64,000 nucleotides of DNA, from NCBI RefSeq assembly GCF_016097555.1, contig NC_054702.1:107924227-107988226 (forward strand), given 5' to 3'. Made by a program: the position numbers and the translations under genes. The notes below the pieces were generated by a model. The model was not told the DNA's origin. It searched no databases and was given only the letters and a program-made list of their open reading frames with translations. This document shows positions 1 to 22,900 of the stretch, piece by piece. Each line of letters starts with the position of its first letter. The first letter of the stretch is position 1. The DNA is from Gigantopelta aegis. Its lineage: Eukaryota > Mollusca > Gastropoda > Neomphalida > Peltospiridae.

Positions 1-249
1 GCGATACCATGTCCGCTGAAAGCAGGTCAAATGTCGCTTCACCACGGGCATATCGTGCACGGAAGTGAACCCAACAGGTCCAATCGGCGCAGATGCGGAT
101 TCGTCATTCGCTACATAGCAACCACGGCTTATCCTATCAAAGACGAGAACCGACCAAGAAAGTTTCCAACGACGGTATTGGTTTCTGGGAAGGATGAGCA
201 CAAGAATTTTGAAGATCACTCGCCTGAATGGTTTGACTGGCGTAAATAA
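1..249 (+). CDS. PhyH-family (phytanoyl-CoA dioxygenase-like) protein, C-terminal part only
   Basis: This is the 3' end of a gene that enters from the left edge. The frame is open from base 1 to the TAA at 247-249. Residues around KAGQMSLHHGHIVHGSEPNR followed by RRRCGFVIRY fit the C-terminal half of the double-stranded beta-helix of Fe(II)/2-oxoglutarate oxygenases of the PhyH family. In that family the His in VHGS is the second iron-binding His, and the Arg cluster about ten residues later contains the 2-oxoglutarate ligand. The HxD half of the iron site would lie upstream of the window. No splice acceptor is visible, so the piece may start as an exon left of base 1. The substrate cannot be told; distant members act on phytanoyl-CoA or other small molecules. 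A polyadenylation signal follows about 185 bp after the stop. The gene is convergent with the antistasin-like gene on the other strand. Confidence 0.72.
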   Translation, partial: AIPCPLKAGQMSLHHGHIVHGSEPNRSNRRRCGFVIRYIATTAYPIKDENRPRKFPTTVLVSGKDEHKNFEDHSPEWFDWRK

Positions 250-433
250 ACGTGTATCACGTGGTACTGCACACGTGATATGTGCAATACGGTGCTGTGC
301 ATATCTTTAACAACAAACTGTTAAGAACTTGTTTCATTTCATTTAGGGCGCTTCAACAAATAATCACGTGGGACAGTCAAGCTCAATATTGACCCAGATT
401 TAGACATTTGTTAATTTTCATGTTATTTATTGA

Positions 434-439
434 AATAAA
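434..439 (+). other. Polyadenylation signal AATAAA of the PhyH-like gene
   Basis: This is the first good AATAAA after the TAA at 247-249 that does not overlap the coding end, in AT-rich 3' UTR-like sequence. Confidence 0.45.
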
Positions 440-1544
440 AGTATATATTTGCATGTATATTCAAATCATACTTCGATCTTCATTTTTCGTTTTAGCTAGT
501 TAACTTCATTTTGTTTTCATGGTTCGTCAAGTGTGTGCGCATGTGCGCGCACTCGGGGGAACGTTTTACATCTAATACGTTTTGTATGTTTTGGTATGTA
601 ACTGAAACCACCTTATTTAAAACATGTAAGAACATTCCAAAAGTAAAATACCGACATCAAATTAAATTACATGCAACTAGCAAGGTAATACTGCTATCTT
701 TGACGAATCTAGAGACGGATGATCCAACTTGATAACAACAAGGGCGGTACGTAGCCCAACATGAATGGGGTAGCAATACAAAACTAATCACGCTACAGCC
801 TAAAGGCCACCAAAAGTGCATACGCCAACGATTGGGTGTTAGTGGAATCTCATCTTATCTCGTGGTTCTTTGCTTCTAACGGCATTTGCAGTTTTGTTTG
901 CAGAGCTTTCATTTAGTTAATGATTCCTGGTCTTGTACACTCGATGTGCATCTATTTAGGTATTTATTATTAAACAATTAATGGTCATAAACATTGTCCA
1001 TTTGAACCTTCTAGTGGCTGGGTTCTGAAAATATGTTTTTGACATGTGAATGTTGAAATTGCCAGTGGCAGAGATTTTGTTATTCACCCCTTCTTGTTTC
1101 AGATTAAAAACAAAAATGTGTTTGTTGACCGTACCAGGTGTGACATTGCCGTAGCCGAGGAGGCAGGGGACGGAGAGTTTTGGGGGCCATGATCCTTACA
1201 CCACATCACACATTTTCTTTCTTTCTCTACCTTATGTATTGGCCTGTCTTACAATCCTAACAGGATTTGTGCACCCATTCTAATATAGAATCCCTTTGCC
1301 AGTGAGGTGTGGTAACTACAATGAAGACTAATGCAACTTTCTAGTGTGGGTATTCAATATCGACTCTTGTTTTCAATATTGACTCTTGTTTTCATCACCT
1401 GTCACTGGCTTCACTGCATTGTGAAAATGTTACAAAAAAACAACTAACGCTTATACCGATGTTAAATATTTATGACCTCAAAAATACCAGAATAAATCAA
1501 CAGTTTCTTGAAGTAATTAATTTCGTCCTTCGGTTTCATTACAT
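440..1544. other. Intergenic stretch between convergent genes
   Basis: No coding frame with family resemblance, RNA gene or clear repeat is seen. One tandem pair of 'tattgactcttgttttca' lies near 1355-1395. The short frame at 511-732 has no recognisable features. Confidence 0.4.
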
Positions 1545-1550
1545 TTTATT
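1545..1550 (-). other. Polyadenylation signal AATAAA of the antistasin-like gene
   Basis: TTTATT on the plus strand reads AATAAA on the minus strand, 45 bp downstream of the stop codon of the last antistasin exon. Confidence 0.6.
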
Positions 1551-1594
1551 GATTCCCTTGTTCCCGTCCACGTTGTTTAATGATGCCCGTGCAT

Positions 1595-14587
<12,993 letters not shown>

Positions 14588-14640
14588 GTTTGCAGTTCTC
14601 CAGACGTGCCAAATATTGCTGGCTCTGCCAACGATTCCAC

Positions 14641-14648
14641 TTATAAAG
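14641..14648 (-). promoter_or_regulatory. Probable TATA box of the antistasin-like gene
   Basis: CTTTATAA on the minus strand, 54 bp upstream of the ATG at 14587. A start site about 30 bp downstream of it would give a short 5' UTR. Placement is by sequence only. Confidence 0.5.
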
Positions 14649-14649
14649 C

Positions 14650-15660
14650 AGACGAACACCTACATACGACAACAGATAGCTCGTATCCTCGGAAATTGGT
14701 TCTTCTGAAAAACTGCTGGTTGGATTGTCCCCAATTATTCATGTAAGTCACTTCAACTAATCACATCTTGTAACTAACTGGTTCCTTCCGAACGCTGACT
14801 CGTACCCCGCTAGAATATGTGAAAGTTCTTTTTAATGATACTCCAGACTTAACGATGTCCCATTATTACGTTAACCTTGATAATGCCAATCGGAATCTTT
14901 TCCGTTCCCGACCACTTGGCCTTATCTACAAGTGCTACTCGGTGGTCATAAATCTACTATTTCCTTCACTCCTATGGGAATTCAATAAATCACACACTGA
15001 ACAAACAACGTGGCTTTGTGCGTATCGTTTCAGTATTTTGTTTTGCAATATCAAATCTCAACATTTTATTTCTCTCTGTATGTGAATTATATAAGGAACA
15101 TGACACATTTTGAAACATAAGTACCGTTATGTAAAGGTAAATAAGGACATTTATACATAATAATACACACAGATATAAGTGTGAACAAAGACATGTTTTG
15201 TACATACACCTATATACATAAGGTTACATACGTTTTAAATGGTTTACTAATGACTATGGCTAGACTACTTGTACTGTACACAACAGAGGGTTTCAAAAGT
15301 TCCCTAGACCAAATATTTCAGTCTCTGTAAAGCTATATTTCATGTGTATTGTTTTATTATTTGTCATTTTATAGTTATGTCTTATGTTAAAAAAGTATTG
15401 GCTAGGTCTGCCTTTAAACCATCAAATGCATTAAATCACGAAGCGGTTATAGTCTACCAGAGTTTAAATGGTTGTTCGCCAGATATCCAGTTGCGAGTTT
15501 AGCTTCAATTTGGCGAATATATTTCATTATTAAATCACCAAAAAGCTAATTCGAAGATTGCCTTCTATCAGATCTTCAGCTATTCGACAGAATCCTAATA
15601 ATTTCTAGCTTAAAGCCTGAAGTCATATTAATTCACACTCTTAGACCCTAAGTGCGAGAG
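14650..15660. other. Intergenic, upstream of the antistasin-like gene
   Basis: No gene recognised. Together with the repeats up to 19995 it separates two divergently transcribed genes and must hold their upstream control sequences, none of which I can identify. Confidence 0.35.
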
Positions 15661-15662
15661 GC

Positions 15663-15868
15663 AGGACGTAGCCCAGTGGTAAAGCGCTTCCTTGATGCGC
15701 GGTGGGTCTAGGATTGATCCCCGTATGTGGTCCCATAGAGCTAGTGTACCACGACTGGAATATCAAAAGCCGTGGTATGTGTTATCCTGTTTGTGGGGTG
15801 GTGCATATAAAAGATCCCTTGCTACTAATGGAAAAATGTATAGGGTTTCCTGTCTTAGTCTATATCAT
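15663..15868 (+). repeat. Mollusc SINE lacking its tail
   Basis: The head 'ggacgtagcccagtggtaaa' and core 'aaaagatcccttgctactaa' are clear. Similarity ends after 'tcttagtctatat'. Confidence 0.75.
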
Positions 15869-16853
15869 GAATTCCACGTAAACGTATACCGAACAGAATA
15901 AAAAAAACACATTGTTAAATGTTTTCAAATTGGACTTTTTCAAATGATTTAATATCTCAAATTACTTTATATGTGCTTTTTTAAATTTTCATTGTGCATA
16001 TTTTATTTTATTTTGAAACTCAAATTGTATATTATTTGCGATTTTAAGCTTTGGTTCGTTCTGAAAATCAAGCCTATGGACATATTTTTCATTGGTGCCT
16101 ATACATGTTTGTGCTTGTTGTAATCATGGAAAGATGGGGAACATTTTAAGGTATAGAGTATGAGGTATTATTTAAGGGTCAATAAGTGCTTATCCCAACA
16201 ATGACGATATTATTTTTTGGCTCTCAGAGTGCGATTTTTATGATTCCGTCACAATTTACATCGTTATTTCGTTTGAACGTCGTGATATTTATGGCAACTT
16301 AAATGTATACATGGTAATTAGTAATACATTTAGGTGTTCTGTCTAGGAATAGTACAGACTTTTATCATAATATCCCAGGCGACTGTGACAGAATCATGTT
16401 TTTGTGTGACGGAATCACAAAATTGTGACGGAATATCCAAATAACTTATTGACACGGACAACAATGACGATGAAAATAATGAAATTATTGCTTTTTGGTT
16501 CACGATTCACCAGAAGGTTGTGCCTCAACAACGTAAAACAGTCAATCCAACGTCGTGCAATGACACCACCGAACGTCCACAATACTCTGGAATCGGGGAC
16601 AAAGATAACATAAATATCGTAGTCACAATTAGTAACGACAAAATGAAGACTTGTAATGATCTGCAGCTTAATCTCTGGCACAGTCTACCAACATTTACTA
16701 GAACGATCAACACCTATGATGTATTAAGAACAACACGCGGGCAAATGAAAAAAAATGGAACTATGTGTATATTATATTTAGAGAGAGCCAATAATGGTAT
16801 AATAACGAGTCATTGGTTTGGACCGTTTTGTTTTATCATGACACCATAAAATT

Positions 16854-17228
16854 TTAAGCAGGGCACAGCGAGTCTGGAAAGTGACCCCTATCCAGGAAGG
16901 TCAACAACTGCAACTTCCCAGGAAAGTCAGCACTGGACATGTGCAAATGATGATGAAGAATATTATCTATGGATCCATGTGACAAGCCAGTTCTCTCCTC
17001 TATCTCAGCAGCTGATATTCGCTTGTTGTCCAGAACCATTTGATGCACTTTGTCAACGTTTTCCTGGGAAGTTGCAGTTGTTGGTCTTCCTGGATGGGGG
17101 TCATCTTCCAGACTCGCTCTACCCTGATTACATTCTCTGACCCATCGCCCTCAAGAGTCAAAAACTTAATCACAGCTCTGTACTCCGTGTTGTCCATTTC
17201 TTCTGGATGTCTTGGGATACCTATAGTC
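16854..17228 (-). pseudogene. Mariner-type transposase, N-terminal fragment with an inverted duplication
   Basis: The minus strand reads MDNTEYRAVIKFLTLEGDG near 17190, then RPTTATSQENVDKVHQMVLD and ISAAEIEERTGLSHGSIDNI. These are the two helix-turn-helix parts of a mariner (SETMAR-like) transposase with their RP linker. The catalytic DDD domain is absent. At its inner end the sequence turns back: plus 16867-16925 matches the reverse complement of 17059-17120. A frameshift separates the two parts of the N-terminus. Confidence 0.7.
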
Positions 17229-17234
17229 CGTCCC

Positions 17235-17449
17235 ACGGGGAACGCCTCTTTTCATACTATGAAATTTACTACAAGTTATTTATTTTTGAGCCAATTGTTT
17301 TAAAAATTACACACAAAAACATTATTTTAAAAAGTTATTTCCAAAACACTTTTACTTTTCTTCTTACGTCAAACCAAACTGAAATTATTTATTCAAAACA
17401 CAACAAAAAACAAAACAAAACAAACATTTGTGTAGGAAGATGGGACGGA
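17235..17449. repeat. Diverged second copy of antistasin intron 12 sequence
   Basis: Resembles 4377-4577 along its length (for example 'ttcatactatgaaattta', 'caaaccaaactgaaattatt', 'gatgggacgga'). The similarity stops about 4 bp before exon 12 would begin. It adjoins the mariner fragment. Confidence 0.65.
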
Positions 17450-17636
17450 TTATAGTGGGCAAGTTCATAAGCATTACATCTATACAAAATGAACAACACT
17501 AAGCATATTGCATTGACAAACACTGATACATGTTACCACACATAAAAATGTCATCTATCATTTCGGAAATTATTCAAGGCTGAATTTAAAAAAAGAATTG
17601 TTTTACATAAAACAGTGGGCAGACCTGACACTGGCT

Positions 17637-17716
17637 AGTATGTATTGATGTATGGATATCTATATATTGTATGCATGTCGAGGCTGACTGTTACATGCAT
17701 AGATATTAACGCTCTG
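17637..17716. repeat. Isolated first copy of the 83-bp satellite unit
   Basis: Begins 'tagtatgtattgatgtatgg' and includes 'catgcatagatattaac'. It is separated from the main array (18017-18518) by a tRNA-like SINE piece and a foldback element. Confidence 0.75.
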
Positions 17717-17840
17717 GCGCAGGGTATAATTAAGTCCTGTCTAGCGTCATTAATTGTCCCATGCCGCTGCTGGGACTCGAACCTGTGTCACCGAATCGCC
17801 CGCAAATTTACAGACTAACACGATGCGTTCTAAGCTATCC
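17717..17840 (-). repeat. tRNA-like SINE fragment
   Basis: The minus strand contains GGTTCGAGTCC, a perfect RNA polymerase III B box, with 'aacgcatcgtg' upstream. The same unit recurs at 18519-18640 on the far side of the satellite. Confidence 0.6.
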
Positions 17841-17942
17841 AGACATCCATAAAAAGAATGCTCTTTAACTCAACCACATGCATGGGGGCCTACAATCTAC
17901 GCGGTCGATCCCGCTTATGTGCATGAAATAGTGGGCAGATCA

Positions 17943-18013
17943 GGCCCCGTGCTTATAAACCTTAAAGTCTGGACTTTATTAAAGTCTAGACTTTAAGTTT
18001 TATAAGCACGGGC
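17943..18013. mobile_element. Short foldback MITE (arms only)
   Basis: A near-perfect 71-bp palindrome: 'ggccccgtgcttataaacct' at the left, 'ttataagcacgggcc' at the right, and 'ggactttattaaagtctaga' at the centre. Same family as 3716-3862. Confidence 0.75.
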
Positions 18014-18016
18014 CCT

Positions 18017-18518
18017 GGCACTGGCTAGTATGTATTGATGTATGAATATCTATATATTGTATGTATGTCGAGGTTGACTGTTACATACATAGATATTAAC
18101 TCTCTGGCTAGTATGTATTGATGTATGAATATCTATATATTGTATGTATGTCGAGATTGACTGTTACATACATAGATATTAACTCTCTGGCTAGTATGTA
18201 TTGATGTATGAATATCTATATATTGTATGTATGTCGAGGTTGACTGTTACATACATAGATATTAACTCTCTGGCTAGTATGTATTGATGTATGAGTATCT
18301 ATATATGTATGTATGTCGAGGCTGACTGTTACATACATAGATATTAACTCTCTGGCTAGTATGTATTGATGTATGAATATCTATATATTGTATGTATGTC
18401 GAGGCTGACTGTTACATACATAGATATTAACTCTCTGGCTAGTATGTATTGATGTATGAATATCTATATATTGTATGTATGTCGAGGTTGACTGTTACAA
18501 ACATAGATATTAACTCTC
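18017..18518. repeat. Tandem array of an 83-bp unit, about six copies
   Basis: The unit begins 'ctggctagtatgtattgatg' and has 'gtatgtatgtcgagg' and 'tacatacatagatattaact'. Copies are nearly identical. A tRNA-like SINE piece lies on each side. Confidence 0.9.
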
Positions 18519-18640
18519 TGCCGCAGGGGATAATTAAATCCTTTCTGGCCTCACAAATTGTCCTATGCAGTTGCTGGGAGTCGAACCTGCGGAAACGAAT
18601 CGCCCGCAAATTGCAGACTAACCACGATGCGTTCTGAGCA
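18519..18640 (-). repeat. tRNA-like SINE fragment, second copy
   Basis: Similar to 17717-17840. On the minus strand it has the B-box-like CAGGTTCGACTCC and 'cgcatcgtgg'. Confidence 0.6.
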
Positions 18641-18698
18641 TGTGCATGTGCATGTGTATGTATGTATGTATGTATGTATGTATATATGTATGTATTTA
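18641..18698. repeat. (TATG)n microsatellite
   Basis: Simple repeat following the second SINE fragment. Confidence 0.85.
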
Positions 18699-18997
18699 AG
18701 AATGAATGAACGCACTGTCTCAGGAATTTTTTAAAAACTAAAAAATTGTTATTTTCTAATTTTGCCCCAGGGATTCGAAATTGATTTTAAATTGACCGTT
18801 GTGATATACAAAATATAACTGTTTTTCGGTCAGTCTTGTTTTAAATTTATTTGGCTAGTACTATGTTTTGTTTACAGCCGGATACGATGTATTTGTTTTA
18901 AAAAAAATTTGTTAGGAAAGGGATAACAACAAACCAACCACTGAAAAATGGACCGGCTTAGAGGCTTAGACGCAGGCTTAGAGGTTTAGACGCAGGC

Positions 18998-19423
18998 TTA
19001 GGCGGCGTGTAGTCGGGTGGAGACTAAGATATCCTTGAGACTTGGATTTTTTCTATATGCAATAACCGGACGTGCTGTAATAGGGTTTTTCATAACAGTT
19101 TGCAGATTTAAAAACTCCTCCTTCATAAGTTTACCAATATCAACGCTACGTCGACTGTAAATTATTGGAAAAATTATTTTATCTCTTTTTACAGCTTTAC
19201 CAGATTCAACGTTGATTCCAAACGGCTGTTTTGTCTGCAATGTACGAATCCAGAAGGCCTCTCGTTCAAGTCTCAAGAAGTCTGTTTCGTCTTTTGAACC
19301 AAGTATCGGGGGTTGTTCAATTGGAATTATTTCAAAGTTTTCATCTAACAAATGGTCAGGTAGATTGAAATGATTGGCGACAGGGGTGTCAACTTCATGC
19401 CGAATATCATACTTGAGACACAC
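18998..19423 (-). CDS. Penelope-like retroelement fragment (GIY-YIG endonuclease end)
   Basis: A 141-residue open frame. DTPVANHFNLPDH followed by RLEREAFWIRTLQTKQPFG matches the C-terminal half of the GIY-YIG endonuclease domain that ends Penelope-like proteins. The Glu of RLERE is in the position of the family's conserved catalytic Glu. The frame continues through about 50 residues into KNPSLKDILVSTRL, which resembles the linker normally found before this domain. The order is therefore unlike a single normal element and could reflect a tandem junction or a related lineage. The reverse transcriptase is absent. A (TATG)n tract lies at its 5' end. Confidence 0.55.
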   Translation of the reverse strand: MCLKYDIRHEVDTPVANHFNLPDHLLDENFEIIPIEQPPILGSKDETDFLRLEREAFWIRTLQTKQPFGINVESGKAVKRDKIIFPIIYSRRSVDIGKLMKEEFLNLQTVMKNPITARPVIAYRKNPSLKDILVSTRLHAA

Positions 19424-19651
19424 ATGTATGTATGTATGTATGTATGTATGTATGTATGTATGAACATCTATATATTATATGTATGTATATATGTATGTAT
19501 GCATGTATGCATGCATGTATATATGCATGTATGTATGTATTGATCTATTGATCTATCTACCTACCTACCTACCTACCTATCTATCTATCAATTTATATGT
19601 CTATCTACATACACAAAACACACACACCGCACACACAGCACACACCAACAC

Positions 19652-19728
<77 letters not shown>

Positions 19729-19740
19729 AGACACACAACA
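19421..19740. repeat. Compound (ATGT)n, (CTAC)n and (CA)n microsatellite
   Basis: Three simple repeats in succession, the (CA)n tract being about 80 bp. Open frames here are artefacts. Confidence 0.9.
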
Positions 19741-19995
19741 CACACACAGACATTTTTTTTTTACACTTTCATTACCATTCAGAAACATTTCGTGTATGTT
19801 TGTGTGCAGATAACTATGATTGCTTCCCGTAAGCTGTTTTTTTAATTAGAAAACGGTTTACGGTAGGCAATGTTTATGACGAGGTGTATGTGAGATTAAT
19901 CGAAACATGCCGAATGAACTCGGAACTTCTCGGCCGCCAATTTCATGAATTACTTCCCTTAGACTTCAATATGTCTGCGCCCTGTAGCAACAAAT

Positions 19996-22900
19996 ATGAA
20001 ATTTGGTCCAAATTTTATTCTTTGGCTATTTTATCTCGTGTTTAGTGAAGCCGACGAACATCACATATCATCGAAATTTGTTGCAGAAGAAGCAGAAAAG
20101 CAGAGGTTTTATTTATTGTTTTTAAAAGACAAGTTTGGTTTAATTTGAAATGTAATGATGGAATCAGGAATGTCATGAAGCCTTCAAGAAGGGTTCCTAT
20201 GAAGTGTGATTAGTGTAGCCATGGTAATAATAATAATAAAAAAGTAATAAAAAAATATATATAAAAAAGTAAATAAAATTAATTTTAAGGTGTGTGATGT
20301 TTCTTTGACAAAATACAAGCATAACTTAAGTAAGGAGTTAAAGGACCAAAATTTGACTTTATTTCAAAGTCATTTTGATTTTTTTTTTCCAAGTGACATT
20401 AAACAATATTTGGCAGTCTTATTTTACCTATAAAATGGAAACAGTTCGACCTGTACCCCTCAATATCAAAGGCCCTAAAAACTACCCTAACCTATTGTCC
20501 AAACCCAATTGTTAACAACTACGAAATATTACTCTCCTACTTTTAATTGCCGTTCGATTTCCTCCATAAAGAAGCAGCATGGCAGACGGCAAAAAACTGC
20601 ATGTATTTTTCCCTATGCAATCTCAGCAAAGACAATATCGGCGACACCGTTGCAGTCTCGTGTGTGGAATCTGTATATTTGTAGTGTTTTTTTTGCGATT
20701 TGTGTCTGGACAAACTTTGGAGGAAATCTAACGGCAATTAAAGGTAGGAGAGTAATTTTTTGTAGTTGTTAACAATTTGGTTCGGACAATAGGCCGAAGG
20801 GAATGTAGAATGTGTGGTTCTTCTATGTCCGAATCTTGTTACATACCCTATATGTAGCTGGTATTAAAAACTTGTGGCACCATGTTTCAACCGTTTCTCA
20901 ACCGAAATAGTGCAACAAATGGATACACAAACCAAAAATGTATAACCTACCATACTCACTAAATCCCGATTGAATTAAGTACTTGTGTCATTATTAACAA
21001 AATAAATCTTCCAACGACAACCATCAAAAGTCCCCCAACATTTTAAATATGCTTCACAGAGAGAAACTCGCCGTGCATGTTAAAAAAAGTATTGACATAA
21101 CATGCACTGTGCACTAACCCTAACCTTAACCATTGAAAGGGGGTACGGGTTGAACTTATGCCTATAAAACTAGTCTGTTTCATAATTTTTTATTTTTTTT
21201 AAATTTCAAGAACAGACACACTACATGTAAATTTCATGTGGAGGCGAACAAGACATTCTTTGGTGGCATGAACTGCTAATATATGTTGGGGCAAACTGAC
21301 ATGGTGGTGAACAGACTTGGGAGCAAAATGTCAGGCGTTCCTAAATTGGCAACTCTAATTAATTTTTCCCAGTTCTATACTATTTTATTACAGTATATAT
21401 CTCAGTATTTCTATCAAGTAATCACCCCCTCCCCCCCCCCCCCATGAAAAACGAAAAACAAAAAAACCCTCACCAGGTGAAAACTTTGTTCCGATGAACA
21501 GCTGCAGGACTTAAAATATACATAAAAAACCTTATAATATAAATGGGGTTGTTGGAACGTTTAATCTAAAAGCATGTTAAGTTACAACTTCAGTAAACAA
21601 GACCATGAGCACTGTTTAAAAAAGAAAGAAAAAGACATTGTGTTTTGGCACCATGTATCTTTTCTGGAGTGTAGTATTTGAAATATAACTTTTTTTTCTT
21701 TTTCTAACATATATTTGATCAGATGCGGTTACAGTATTCGACCTCTGTGGCATGCGGAGGTGGGTCATTCACCATTTGCAGCTGCTCCGTTAATTGCTGA
21801 TGTGGATGGTGATGGAGGGTTGGACATAGTTGCGTCCCCTTTTGGTGAGGTGCTGACAGTGCTACAAGGAGAAAATGGAAGGCCAATTCCAAACTCTAGA
21901 TGGCCAGCTGTGAACCTGGACAGCTCTGTTCTTTCAAGTCCGTTACAGGTATCATCAAATATTTAAGTATTAGTACATAATGTCATTATACAATTGTTTT
22001 GAAGTGTCAAATCCATTACAGGTATGATCAAATACTAGTAGTTAAGATTAAATATATTATACATTTGTGTGAACTTGGTTGACAATTTATATACTGTTTG
22101 TTTACAGTTTCATGAAACAACCATGTCTGAACATCTTGACAAGCCTTGATTAATGAATATACAGTTGTCACATATCAACAGCATGACTATTTACATATTA
22201 TCATTGTCAGTTTTAGATTTCCTAGTCAGAATGAAATACTGTTGAACTTTGTCTAACAGGCACCTCTATATAATGGCCATCAGCCCATAACGGCCACCCT
22301 TAACCCCCCCCAAGCAGCAAACATTAATGAATTTTGTTAAGCCGGTATGCTTTGGTAAATCGCAACCTTTGTTTACCAAAATTGTTTTGTTGGCGGTTCG
22401 CGACGTAATCCCAATGCAAGTACCGTACTTGCAACATAAGACGTAGCGACAGCATAAAACAACTAATAATGAGTTAAACATGTCACTTGAGTAATATATC
22501 CCATTAATCAAAAGTAAATTTTAGTTTTATGTTATTTATTTATGAACCAACTGTCAAACAAAATGCCACCGAAAAATCGTTCTGCCTTAACTTAGAACAA
22601 CGAGTAGAAGTTATCAGGAAGTCAGAGAAAGATTGTTTAAGTGCTAGAAAGTATTGGGGTATTGGAATTAACAAAGGTAATCAAAGTATTACCACAGTTA
22701 ATAAGGCCAGTATTTTTTTATTATTCGGTTTACGAACCTGCCGACGTATATTTTGCTCAAATAAAAATAAAAATAAAGTCGTATTTTTCACTTTTATTTT
22801 TTATTTTTTTACCGCCGACTTCCACAAATAGGTCTAAAGAAAGATAAAATTACCATTCTAGTCTATTGTAGCACATTTCGTAAGGTAACAGTGAGAAATA

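Noticed and set aside
17717-17840. tRNA gene on the minus strand
   Set aside because: A perfect B box is present but no cloverleaf with matching acceptor stem; the copy at 18519-18640 fits a SINE.
19479-19845. His-Thr and Cys-Val repeat frames
   Set aside because: Products of the (CA)n microsatellite on both strands.
20509-20772. 87-residue plus-strand frame as exon 1 of the DEX1-like gene
   Set aside because: It lies across a MITE with long inverted arms; 19996-20105 gives a signal peptide and joins exon 2 in phase.
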